Source: an uncultured Holophagaceae bacterium
GTDB lineage: Bacteria; Acidobacteriota; Holophagae; Holophagales; Holophagaceae
DNA: 64,000 bases
Assembly: GCA_903884655.1 (NCBI GenBank)
Contig: CAISFO010000008.1
Span: forward strand, 26,158 to 90,157
Reading direction: 5' to 3'
Part shown: one piece after another, positions 25,311-35,658 of the stretch
Layout: each line of letters opens with the position of its first letter
Numbering within the stretch: position 1 is the first letter of the stretch
Made by a program: the position numbers and the translations under genes
The notes under the pieces: model-generated
Databases searched by the model: none
Seen by the model: the letters and a program-made list of their open reading frames with translations, nothing else
Told to the model about the DNA's origin: nothing

Positions 25311-27149
25311 ATGAAGCAGTCGAAGCTCCTGATCCAGACCCTGCGCGAAACGCCCCGCGATGCGGATGTGGTCAGCCAACAGCTCATGATGCGAGCCGGC
25401 ATGATCCAGAAGGTGGCCGCCGGCATCTACAGCTACCTGCCGCTGGCCTTCCGCAGCATCCGCAAGTTCGAGGAGATCGTGCGCGAGGAACTGGCCAAGG
25501 ACGGCTGCCAGGAACTGCTGATGCCCGCAGTGCTGCCGGCGGACCTCTGGCAGGAGAGCGGCCGCTGGAAATTCTATGGCGACGAGCTGCTGCGCTTCTG
25601 TGACCGCAAGGCCAAGGCCGAGATGGCCGAGCGCCGGAAACGGGGCGAACAGCCCGACGAGCGGGACTTCTACAATTTCTGTCTGGGCCCCACGCACGAG
25701 GAGGCAGTCACCGACATCGTGCGGAAGAACGTGCGCAGCTACAAGCAGCTGCCCATGAACCTGTATCAGATCCAGACGAAGTTCCGGGACGAGCGGCGGC
25801 CCCGCTTCGGCCTCATGCGGGGCCGCGAGTTCACCATGAAGGATGCCTACTCCTTCCATGTGGATGATGCCTGCGCGGACCGCGGCTACTGGGCCATGTT
25901 CAACGCCTACACCCGCATCTTCAGCCGCCTGGGCGTCAAGTTCCGCCCCGTGGAGGCGGACAGCGGCGCCATCGGCGGCAGCTTCACCCACGAGTTCCAT
26001 GTCCTGGCGGGCAGCGGCGAGGATGCCATCCTCAGCTGCGACGCCTGCGACTACACCTCGAACATCGAGAAGACGGAGGCCCCGGCACTGAGCGCAGGCG
26101 ACCATGGTCCGGCCTTCGACTTGAGGCGGGACCACTTCTGCACGCCCGGTGTGGTGGGGCAGGTGGAACAGGCCGCGGGGATGCAGGACGCGGAGCATGA
26201 CGGCATGCCCCTCACGCAGACCAGCAAGTTCTTCCTCTACCGGGCCACCTTGGCCGACGGCGCCTCGAAGCTGGTGGGCGCCATCCTGCGGGGAGACCAC
26301 GAGATCAACCCCGTGAAGGTGAAGAACTTCATCGGCGCCGCCGACATGGAATTGATGCCCCTGGAGGAGGCCGAAGCCTTCACGGGCGCCAAGACCGGCT
26401 TCATGGGGCCCGTGGGGCTCAAGGACGTGACCTGCCTGGTGGACCGCAGCCTCGAGGGAGCCGTCAACCTCACCTGTGGCGCCAACCGAACGGATTACCA
26501 CCACTTCGGCCTCGACCCAGCCCGGGACCTGCCCGGCTGCAGCTTCACGGATCTCCGAATGGCCGCCGAGGGCGACGCCTGCACCCGCTGCGGCAAGGGG
26601 AAGTACCAGGCCTTCCGGGGCATCGAGGTGGGCCAGGTGTTCAAGCTGGGCCTCAAGTATTCCAAGGCCATGGGTTGTACCTTCCTGGATGAGCAGGGGA
26701 AGGAGAACCCCATGGTCATGGGCTGCTACGGCATCGGCATCACCCGCACGGTAGCCGCCGCCGTGGAGCAGAACTACGATGCCGACGGGATCATCTGGCC
26801 CTGGCCCATCTCCCCCTATCAGGTCCATGTGGTTTGCCTGGATCCGGGCAGCGCCGAGGTGGCCGCCGTGGCCTGCCAGGTGGAGCAGGACCTGGAGGCC
26901 GCCGGCTTCGAGGTTCTTCACGACGATCGCGAGGGCCTCAGCCCCGGAGCCAAGTTCAAGGATGCAGACCTGCTGGGGTTCCCACTGCGCATGACGGTCG
27001 GCGCCAAGGGGCTCAAGGATGGCATCGTGGAACTTCGCGACCGCCGCACCAAGGAAGTGGTCAAACTCAAGCCTGAAGCCGCCGTGGCGGAGGTTTCCGT
27101 GGCACGGGACCGGATCATGCTGGAGCTGGAAACCGCGGGAGGGCGCTGA
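25311..27149 (+). CDS. proS: Prolyl-tRNA synthetase
   Basis: ProS charges tRNA(Pro). The 612-residue protein is a bacterial class II enzyme: SKLLIQTLRETPRDADVVSQQLMMRAGMI at the start, motif 1 around YSYLPLAFRSIRKFEEIV, motif 2 in IQTKFRDERRPRFGLMRGREFTMKDAYSFH, an INS-type editing region, motif 3 in VMGCYGIGITRTVAAAVEQ and an anticodon-binding domain at the C-terminus. It is about 40 residues longer than E. coli ProS. The next gene starts at its last base (TGATGG), so the two are coupled. A TAGACT box is at 25287-25292. Confidence 0.96.
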   Translation: MKQSKLLIQTLRETPRDADVVSQQLMMRAGMIQKVAAGIYSYLPLAFRSIRKFEEIVREELAKDGCQELLMPAVLPADLWQESGRWKFYGDELLRFCDRKAKAEMAERRKRGEQPDERDFYNFCLGPTHEEAVTDIVRKNVRSYKQLPMNLYQIQTKFRDERRPRFGLMRGREFTMKDAYSFHVDDACADRGYWAMFNAYTRIFSRLGVKFRPVEADSGAIGGSFTHEFHVLAGSGEDAILSCDACDYTSNIEKTEAPALSAGDHGPAFDLRRDHFCTPGVVGQVEQAAGMQDAEHDGMPLTQTSKFFLYRATLADGASKLVGAILRGDHEINPVKVKNFIGAADMELMPLEEAEAFTGAKTGFMGPVGLKDVTCLVDRSLEGAVNLTCGANRTDYHHFGLDPARDLPGCSFTDLRMAAEGDACTRCGKGKYQAFRGIEVGQVFKLGLKYSKAMGCTFLDEQGKENPMVMGCYGIGITRTVAAAVEQNYDADGIIWPWPISPYQVHVVCLDPGSAEVAAVACQVEQDLEAAGFEVLHDDREGLSPGAKFKDADLLGFPLRMTVGAKGLKDGIVELRDRRTKEVVKLKPEAAVAEVSVARDRIMLELETAGGR

Positions 27150-27622
27150 TGGCTGAAGGCCGGATCCACCTCACCACCTTCATCGAAGGGGTGCTGGTCC
27201 ATGGCCAGCAGACGCCCTTCGTCCTGCTGGTGCCTTCCCCTCACAGCCCCCACCGGGGTCTGCTCATGCCGGCCCAGATTCCCTGGTCACCAGGGTTCCT
27301 GCCGACGTCCCTGCTGAATGCGCAGATCGAGGCCGCCTGGGGCATGCCCTTCCGGTTCGTGGACAAGTCCGTCCTGCCCGTGGTGTTCGATGAGCGCACC
27401 AGCCGGTTGCCAACGCCCTGGCTGCTGCGGCTGGAGGGCCTCGAGGGCCAGCAGCGGCTCTACCTGAGTCACCTGCTCAGGACCAAGGCTCCGGAGGACC
27501 TGCTGCCTCCCCCACCACCAGGGGGCCAGTGGTTCAGCGACAAGGGACTGGTCAGTGCGGATCTGCTTCCGGGTGTCCGCCGTCTCTGCCAGTCCGCCCT
27601 TCAGGCGATCCTGGAAGGTTGA
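27149..27622 (+). CDS. Conserved-looking soluble protein coupled to proS, unknown function
   Basis: A 157-residue protein with no motif I recognise. It reads HLTTFIEGVLVHGQQTPFVLLV, then a Pro-rich middle (IPWSPGFLPTSLLNAQIE) and RTSRLPTPWLLRLEGLEGQQRLYLSHLL, ending in DLLPGVRRLCQSALQAILEG. It looks like a small mixed alpha/beta domain. The start overlaps the proS stop by 1 nt (TGATGG), so translation is linked to ProS. The role is unknown. The terminator at 27647 closes the transcript. Confidence 0.68.
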   Translation: MAEGRIHLTTFIEGVLVHGQQTPFVLLVPSPHSPHRGLLMPAQIPWSPGFLPTSLLNAQIEAAWGMPFRFVDKSVLPVVFDERTSRLPTPWLLRLEGLEGQQRLYLSHLLRTKAPEDLLPPPPPGGQWFSDKGLVSADLLPGVRRLCQSALQAILEG

Positions 27623-27646
27623 GGTTCCAATTTTTTGCCGCTCCAA

Positions 27647-27676
27647 CGAAAATCGGCGCCTTGGCGCCGATTTTCG
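27647..27676. terminator. Rho-independent terminator between proS operon and ndk
   Basis: CGAAAATCGGCG pairs with CGCCGATTTTCG around CCTTGG, with an outer A/T-rich flank (TTTTTT upstream at 27631-27636). It can act for both convergent transcripts. Confidence 0.85.
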
Positions 27677-27697
27677 CGAGGGGCTTCCCCCGGAAGG

Positions 27698-28117
27698 TCA
27701 GTGCTGTTCAAACGCGTTGAAGAAGTAGCTGACCTCGAACTTCGCGCTTTCGGGCTTGTCGCTGCCATGGGTGGCGTTGCGGCCGATGCTGGCGCCGAAG
27801 CGCTTGCGGAGGGTCCCTTCGGCGGCGTTGGCGGGGTTGGTGGCGCCCATGAGCTCCCGCCAGCGCAGGATGGCATTCTCGCCTTCCAGCACCATGATCA
27901 CCACCGGGCCCTCGCACATGAAGGTCTCCAATTCCGCGTAGAAGCCCTTGCCCACATGCTCGTGGTAGAAGCCCTGGCAGATGGCAGGGTTCAGCCGGGT
28001 GAGTTTGAGGCCCACGACCTTCAGCCCGCTCTGCTCGATGCTGCTGATGATTTCTCCCACATGGCCGTCCTTGACGGCGTCGGGCTTGACGATGGCAAAG
28101 GTGCGCTCAATGGCCAT
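27698..28117 (-). CDS. ndk: Nucleoside-diphosphate kinase
   Basis: Ndk transfers phosphate between nucleoside di- and triphosphates. The 139-residue protein has the family sequence ERTFAIVKPDAVKDGHVGEI and the active-site histidine in NATHGSDK, with FVCEGPVVxM-like FMCEGPVVIMVLEGENA. The start at 28117 has GGAGGTACCA upstream. The length is standard. It is divergent from secA. Confidence 0.97.
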   Translation of the reverse strand: MAIERTFAIVKPDAVKDGHVGEIISSIEQSGLKVVGLKLTRLNPAICQGFYHEHVGKGFYAELETFMCEGPVVIMVLEGENAILRWRELMGATNPANAAEGTLRKRFGASIGRNATHGSDKPESAKFEVSYFFNAFEQH

Positions 28118-28257
28118 TGGTACCTCCAGAATCCAAACGACCAGTCTGACCTGCGCGGGTAACTTCGGCAACCACGGATGCTTGGACTTGAGTGCTGGCG
28201 CTGGGAAATGGGGATCCACCGCGCTACAATCAACGGTTTACGCGACTGGACGGCTGC

Positions 28258-30876
<2,619 letters not shown>

Positions 30877-30908
30877 CCGCCTCAGGCGGTTCCATCCGTG
30901 AAGGTTCC

Positions 30909-30928
30909 CGGGGGTCGCAGGGCCCCCG
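30909..30928 (+). terminator. Weak possible terminator after secA
   Basis: CGGGGG (30909-30914) pairs with CCCCCG (30923-30928) around an 8-nt loop, followed by TGATTTT. A smaller ACCGCC/GGCGGT hairpin lies at 30876-30890. Confidence 0.35.
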
Positions 30929-30974
30929 TGATTTTCCTGGGCCAGCGCCTTCGCGCCTGCTGCACACTAGGACC

Positions 30975-31826
30975 ATGGAACTCATCGTTGTCACTGGCTA
31001 CTCGGGCGCAGGGCGGCACTCGGTGCTGGGCGCCCTGGAGGACAGTGGCTGCACGGCCCTGGACAACGTGCCGCCTCGCCTCCTCGGGCCCCTGCTCGAA
31101 CTGGAAGCCAAGCTGCAACCCAACCGCGAACGGCTGGTGGTCGGCATGGACAGCCGCCAGCCGGATTTCGTCGACGATTTCGCACCCCTGCTGGACCGCC
31201 TTAATCATGTCCAGGTTCCTGTGCAGGTGGTGTTCGTGGAGGCCTCGGAGGCGGTGCTGTTGCGCCGCTTCTCCGAGACCCGGCGCCCCCATCATCTGGC
31301 CCAGCAAGGCACGGCCGAGGAAGGCATCCGCAAGGAACGGGAACTGCTCGCGCCCATCCGGGCCCTGGCCAGCACGATCATCGATACGAGTCAGCTCAGC
31401 CTGTCGGAGCTCCGCCTGCGGATCGCCTCCCTCGTGCCCCAGGTGCCCTCTCGCAACACCGCCGTGCGGCTCCTGAGTTTCGGCTTCAAGCGTGGCGTTC
31501 CGGCAGACGCGGACGTGATCCTGGACGCCCGTTTCCTGCCCAACCCCTTCTACGTCGAGGCCCTGAAACCCCTCACCGGCCGCGACTGGCCCGTCCAGGA
31601 GTACCTGCTGGAGTCCCCGGACTACCGGGAGTTCCTGGAACGGGCTGAGTCCTGGCTGCGCTGGTCCCTGCCCCTGGTCCAGCAGGAGGGCCGGGCCTAC
31701 CATACGCTTGCCATCGGCTGCACCGGCGGCCAGCACCGGTCCGTGGCGCTGGTGGAGATGCTGGCGCATCGGCTTCGGGGTGCTGTGGCGGCCCTGACGG
31801 TCCGGCACCGGGAACTAGAGGGCTGA
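30975..31826 (+). CDS. RapZ/YvcJ-family nucleotide-binding protein with degenerate P-loop
   Basis: RapZ in E. coli is an adaptor that controls glmS sRNAs; YvcJ relatives bind GTP/ATP. The 283-residue protein has the P-loop domain (MELIVVTGYSGAGRHSVLGALEDSGCTALDNVP) and a C-terminal domain ending AIGCTGGQHRSVALVEMLAHRL, a family hallmark. The P-loop is GYSGAGRHS: the invariant Lys-Ser of GxxGxGKS is replaced by Arg14-His15. Nucleotide binding may therefore be weak or lost. CACACT lies 6 nt before the ATG. It overlaps the convergent saccharopine-dehydrogenase-like gene by 12 nt. Confidence 0.88.
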   Translation: MELIVVTGYSGAGRHSVLGALEDSGCTALDNVPPRLLGPLLELEAKLQPNRERLVVGMDSRQPDFVDDFAPLLDRLNHVQVPVQVVFVEASEAVLLRRFSETRRPHHLAQQGTAEEGIRKERELLAPIRALASTIIDTSQLSLSELRLRIASLVPQVPSRNTAVRLLSFGFKRGVPADADVILDARFLPNPFYVEALKPLTGRDWPVQEYLLESPDYREFLERAESWLRWSLPLVQQEGRAYHTLAIGCTGGQHRSVALVEMLAHRLRGAVAALTVRHRELEG

Positions 31827-32948
31827 GTCTCCCCCGGTGAACACGACCCCGCGTTTCGCCAGGTCGGCGCGGATGAAGTCCCAGGCGCCGGGCTCCTGAC
31901 CTACGAATTCGGGCGGGCTGATGCCCTTGCGGGTATAGCCGCCCTGGGCCACCAGGCGCACGGCGGCCGTGCAGGTGTAGCCCGTGGTGCGGGCCATGGA
32001 AGTGGTCCGGGTCGCCCGGTCGTACCGGTCCAGGAGGTTCAGTACCTTGCGGATCTTCCTGCCGTCCTTTTCGCCTTCCACCGTGACCCGCATGACGGTG
32101 AAGTCTTCGTCGCCCTCTTCCATGAACCACATGGGGAAAAGCAAGGCTGTGGTCACATCCAGGGGACTGACTTCCACGCCTGCCACGCGAATGGTGTCCT
32201 TCCTGAAGAAGCCTGACTCCCGCAGCATGCGCATCTTTTCGATGTGGCCGGGGTAGCGGAGGGTCTTCTCCTTCATGTCGGGGATCTGCGGAAAGCTCTT
32301 GATGAGGCTGCGCAGGCCGTCGGTGTTGAAGGACTCCAGGGTGCCGAGTTCCGGGAAGTCGATGAGCTCTGGCTCGGACAGGGCCGGGAAGACCACCACT
32401 TGACCGGCCTTCACGTAGCGGGTGGGCCGGGTGTACTCCTCGATGACGTCGATGGGGCTGAAGCCGGCCTTGTACTCGTAGGGCCAGGTACGGACCACGG
32501 GCAGTCCGCCCTCCAGGCATTCGAAGGCGGTGATGCGATCCCATTGGCGGGCGGCATCGCCCAGGATCATGTTGTGGCAGCCCGGCGCAATGCCGCAGTC
32601 CACGATGGCCGTGAGGTCCTGGGCCTTCGCCAGGGCGTCCAGCTCAAAGCAGTCCTCGTCGAAGAAGGAGATGTCCACCAGGGGCTTCCCCGCCTCCAGG
32701 ACGGCCTTGGCGGTGGCGAACCCCATGAATCCTGGGACGGCTCCCACCACCAGGTCGGCATCCGCCGCCGCCTGCTTCACGCCTTCCGGCAGCGACAGGT
32801 CAGCGCGCCGGATGGAGAGGCCCCCGGCGGCCATCCGGGCCAGGGCTGCCTCGGAACAGTCGGCCACCGTAACCTTGAAATCCAGGGCTAGGTCCCTGGC
32901 CATGGCGCCGCCGACGCGACCTGCCCCCAGAACAACGACGTGGGTCAT
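31815..32948 (-). CDS. Saccharopine dehydrogenase-like NAD(P)-binding oxidoreductase
   Basis: A 377-residue member of the saccharopine dehydrogenase/carboxynorspermidine synthase family. The Rossmann fold starts THVVVLGAGRVGGAMARDLALDF. Later motifs include LVVGAVPGFMGFATAKAVLEAGKPLVDISFFDED, DCGIAPGCHNMILGD and RTTSMARTTGYTCTAA. This arrangement fits saccharopine-type oxidoreductases, but the substrate is not fixed. Another gene that could join a lysine pathway, the ALDH homologue at 35659, lies on the same strand 2.7 kb away. GAAGGAGC is the ribosome site. Confidence 0.86.
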   Translation of the reverse strand: MTHVVVLGAGRVGGAMARDLALDFKVTVADCSEAALARMAAGGLSIRRADLSLPEGVKQAAADADLVVGAVPGFMGFATAKAVLEAGKPLVDISFFDEDCFELDALAKAQDLTAIVDCGIAPGCHNMILGDAARQWDRITAFECLEGGLPVVRTWPYEYKAGFSPIDVIEEYTRPTRYVKAGQVVVFPALSEPELIDFPELGTLESFNTDGLRSLIKSFPQIPDMKEKTLRYPGHIEKMRMLRESGFFRKDTIRVAGVEVSPLDVTTALLFPMWFMEEGDEDFTVMRVTVEGEKDGRKIRKVLNLLDRYDRATRTTSMARTTGYTCTAAVRLVAQGGYTRKGISPPEFVGQEPGAWDFIRADLAKRGVVFTGGDSAL

Positions 32949-33356
32949 TGGAGCTCCTTCAAGCTGGGCCACCGGGTTTGGTGCTGTAGGGCGGCTTTTG
33001 GCCAGGATAGTCCTTCCCTCGGCGCCCTCCGCCAAGTCCAGATCCCGGAGAGGGATCGGCACAGTGCCCTTCGACGGGTTGAAACCGGATGCCGGGGGTC
33101 CCGCGGGCTCCACTCTGTCCGCATCAGACCTGCAAACCGGCGTGACCCGACTGGTCCTGCCATGAAAGAGCCAGGCTCATGAGGCGGTCCATATTGGGCC
33201 CGCGCACCTTTACAGGATGTCAATTCAGCAACCGGGCTGCTGCCGGTCCGGGGGGAGCAGGCACCTCCCGGGTGGCGAAGAAAGGCTGCGGAGGCCAGTG
33301 CCCCACGCCCCACCTCTCCGGTGGTCGGAAGCCCTGAGCCACGGCATTCTGAAGGC
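32949..33356. other. Intergenic stretch, nothing identified
   Basis: 408 nt between the divergent saccharopine-dehydrogenase-like and mltG genes. It is GC-rich with no convincing coding frame; short open frames on both strands have unnatural composition. It likely contains promoters for both neighbours, but I see no clear -35/-10 pair. Confidence 0.4.
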
Positions 33357-34394
33357 ATGGCGCGTTCCCCGATCTCCCTCCGGCTCTTCCTGGCCATCGC
33401 GTTCCTGGCCATTCTGCCGGGCCTGGGAGGCTGGTGGGCCTGGAAGGGGCAGGGGCCCCTCCAGCAGGAGGCCACGGTCCTGGTGAAGAAGGGCACGAGC
33501 ATCAACCAAGTGGCGGACCAGCTCGAGCGCGAGGGCGTCATCCGCTCGGCCTCACTGTTCAAGCTCTGGGCCCGGGCCCGCAAGCTGCAACTCATTCGCG
33601 GTGAGTACACCTTCACGGCCCGGGCCAGCCTGGCGGACGTGGCGGGCAAGCTGCGCCGGGCCGAGATCCACTACACGCTGGTGACCATTCCGGAGGGTGC
33701 CCATGCCTGGTCCGTGCAGAAGCGTTTGAAGGCGTTCGTGCCAGAGGAGGCCTTCTGGATCCTGTGGAAGAGTCCGAGGCTGGCCAGGACGGCGGGGTTC
33801 GAGCAGGCTGAAACCCTGGAGGGACTGATCGCGCCAGCGACCTTCAGGCTGCACCATGCCCTCGAGCCCGAAGAAGTCATGCTCATGCTTGTGGAGGCCT
33901 TTCGGAACCAGGTCCGACCTGAGCTCGAGGGCGGCGTGCTGTCGCCGTACAAGACCCTGATCCTCGCCAGCCTGGTGGAGAAGGAAACCAAGCTGCCGGA
34001 GGAACAGGCGAAGGTGGCAGGCGTCTACAAGAAACGCCTGGACCTTGGCATGCGCCTCCAGTGCGACCCCACCAGTCTCTATGCCCGCTGGCTCAGCGGG
34101 GACCTGCGGTTCAGCGCCCCCCTGGCGCCGGATATCCGGAGGCTTCACCGCTTCAATACCTACTCCGTGAGCGGCCTGCCCCCCACTCCCATCGCCATTC
34201 CAAGCGCTGCGGCCATCGAGGCCGCCAAGGCACCGCAAGTGACGAAGGACCTCTATTTCGTGGCCACGGGGCAGGGTGGCCACAGGTTCGCCCCCAGCCT
34301 GGGCGACCACAACCGGAACGTGGGCGCCTACCGGAAGGAGCTGGCGCAACAGCAGCGGGCGGCCCGTGCCAGGAAAGCTCAGGGGGCGGGGTGA
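33357..34394 (+). CDS. mltG: Endolytic murein transglycosylase MltG (YceG-like)
   Basis: MltG cuts nascent glycan strands at the inner membrane. The 345-residue protein has a membrane anchor (~residues 8-28, LRLFLAIAFLAILPGLGGWWAW), a LysM-like part (VLVKKGTSINQVADQLEREGVI) and the catalytic domain with the essential Glu in LILASLVEKETKLPEEQ. RLQCDPTSLYARW, NTYSVSGLPPTPIAIPS and YFVATGQGGHRFAPSLGDHN follow. The usual EGWFxPDTY motif is EGLIAPATFRL here. ATG at 33357 is chosen; a GTG at 33321 is possible. Confidence 0.92.
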   Translation: MARSPISLRLFLAIAFLAILPGLGGWWAWKGQGPLQQEATVLVKKGTSINQVADQLEREGVIRSASLFKLWARARKLQLIRGEYTFTARASLADVAGKLRRAEIHYTLVTIPEGAHAWSVQKRLKAFVPEEAFWILWKSPRLARTAGFEQAETLEGLIAPATFRLHHALEPEEVMLMLVEAFRNQVRPELEGGVLSPYKTLILASLVEKETKLPEEQAKVAGVYKKRLDLGMRLQCDPTSLYARWLSGDLRFSAPLAPDIRRLHRFNTYSVSGLPPTPIAIPSAAAIEAAKAPQVTKDLYFVATGQGGHRFAPSLGDHNRNVGAYRKELAQQQRAARARKAQGAG

Positions 34395-34872
34395 CCAGGC
34401 GATGGCGGACGGGGAGGGGACGCCACAGGAAATCCTGATTGCGGGCCCCCTGGAGACCGTTCCCGCAGGCATTAAGATGCCTGTCCTGGGCCGGTCCCGC
34501 CCCGGGAGACCGCACCCTGTGCGTTTTCCTCGCCATGAGAACCTTGGCCAGGGGTGGCTTAGGGAAGGGCGTCGAGGTAGCCGTCGATCAGCGAGGAGGT
34601 GGGCCAGTTCTCGGATTGATGTTTGGTGCAGGCCAGGAACTTCACCGCAGCCTCTGGTTTGGCCAGTCTCAGCTCCTTGAGCGTGGGATAGACCTCAGCC
34701 AGGTTCCGCAATGAGTCGCCTTCGTCTTCCTTGCCCGACACGAGCCCACCCCTCAACCACCACGACTGCGGTGCAGGTCGAGCCTGCTCCCACACCCACC
34801 TGCTGTCCACCGGGGATGATCGCCCCGGTTTCAGCGGTTGGCGCTGTCGGGGTCCTGTGCTCTGCTGGTGAC
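34395..34872. other. Intergenic stretch holding one doubtful small frame
   Basis: 478 nt between mltG and tlyA. Apart from the doubtful 60-residue frame at 34559-34741 (minus), I see no gene, RNA or repeat. Confidence 0.4.
34559..34741 (-). CDS. Possible small protein or gene remnant, unknown function
   Basis: A 60-residue frame from a GTG at 34741 (SGKEDEGDSLRNLAEVYPTL, continuing KELRLAKPEAAVKFLAC, ending SLIDGYLDALP). Its composition is protein-like, unlike the frames around it, and GAGGGG lies ~8 nt before the start. It could be the 3' end of a decayed longer gene. No family is recognised. Confidence 0.35.
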   Translation of the reverse strand: MSGKEDEGDSLRNLAEVYPTLKELRLAKPEAAVKFLACTKHQSENWPTSSLIDGYLDALP

Positions 34873-35652
34873 ATGCCGAAATGCCGCCTCGATCAGCTCC
34901 TGGTGCAGCGCGGGCTCTGCGAGACCCGGGCCAAGGCCCAGGCACGCATCCTGGCGGGCGAGGTGCTGGTGGAGGACCGCCCCGTCACCAAGGCCGGCAC
35001 TGCGGTGGATGAGGCCGTTGGCATCCGCCTGCGGGGTGACACGCTGCCGTTCGTGAGCCGGGGTGGACTGAAGCTGGCCGGGGCCCTGGATCTGTGGGGC
35101 CTCGATCCGGCCGGGCTGGTCTGCTTCGACGCCGGCGCCAGTACGGGCGGCTTCACGGACTGTCTGCTTCAGCGGGGTGCTTCGAAAGTCTACGCCGTGG
35201 ACGTGGGCACCAACCAGCTGCACTGGAAGCTGCGCAGCGATCCCCGCGTGGTTTCCATGGAGCAGGTGAACCTGCGGACCTGGGAGTCCACCCGCATTCC
35301 CGAGTGCTGCCACCTCCTGGTGGGCGACCTGAGCTTCATCTCCCTGCGGCTGGTCATCCCGCCGGTGCTGCCCAGCCTGCTGCCCGGTGCGGAGGCCGTC
35401 CTGCTGGTGAAGCCCCAGTTCGAGGCTGGGCGCGACGACGTCGGTGCCGGGGGCATCGTGCGGGATCCGGCCGTCCACCGGCGGGTGCTGGTGGACATCT
35501 GGGCCTTCTTCGCGGCCACGGAACTGCGCCCTCAGGCTCTGGCCATGAGTCCCATCAAGGGTGGCGAGGGCAACACGGAATTCCTCCTGCGCCTCGCCCT
35601 TGGTGGGGAGCTTGGCGACCTGGGTGCGGCCCTGGCCGGACTCGGGTTCTGA
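34873..35652 (+). CDS. tlyA: TlyA-family rRNA methyltransferase (hemolysin A-like)
   Basis: TlyA proteins 2'-O-methylate rRNA (16S C1409 and 23S C1920 in mycobacteria). The 259-residue protein has an N-terminal S4 RNA-binding domain (CRLDQLLVQRGLCETRAKAQARILAGEVLVED) and an FtsJ-like methyltransferase domain: VSRGGLKLAGAL, CFDAGASTGGFTDCLLQRGASKVYAVDVG (SAM site) and LLVKPQFEAG. The start at 34873 (MPKCRLDQ) is the family-typical one; an in-frame upstream start would add 54 unlike residues. Confidence 0.92.
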   Translation: MPKCRLDQLLVQRGLCETRAKAQARILAGEVLVEDRPVTKAGTAVDEAVGIRLRGDTLPFVSRGGLKLAGALDLWGLDPAGLVCFDAGASTGGFTDCLLQRGASKVYAVDVGTNQLHWKLRSDPRVVSMEQVNLRTWESTRIPECCHLLVGDLSFISLRLVIPPVLPSLLPGAEAVLLVKPQFEAGRDDVGAGGIVRDPAVHRRVLVDIWAFFAATELRPQALAMSPIKGGEGNTEFLLRLALGGELGDLGAALAGLGF

Positions 35653-35658
35653 ACATTC

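Noticed and set aside
24987..26921. 644-codon open frame antisense to proS
   Set aside because: Shadow of proS with Gly/His/Val-rich composition.
33217..33486. Plus-strand frame before mltG (MSIQQPGCCRSGG)
   Set aside because: Pro/Arg/Ser-rich, runs into mltG in another frame, no ribosome site.
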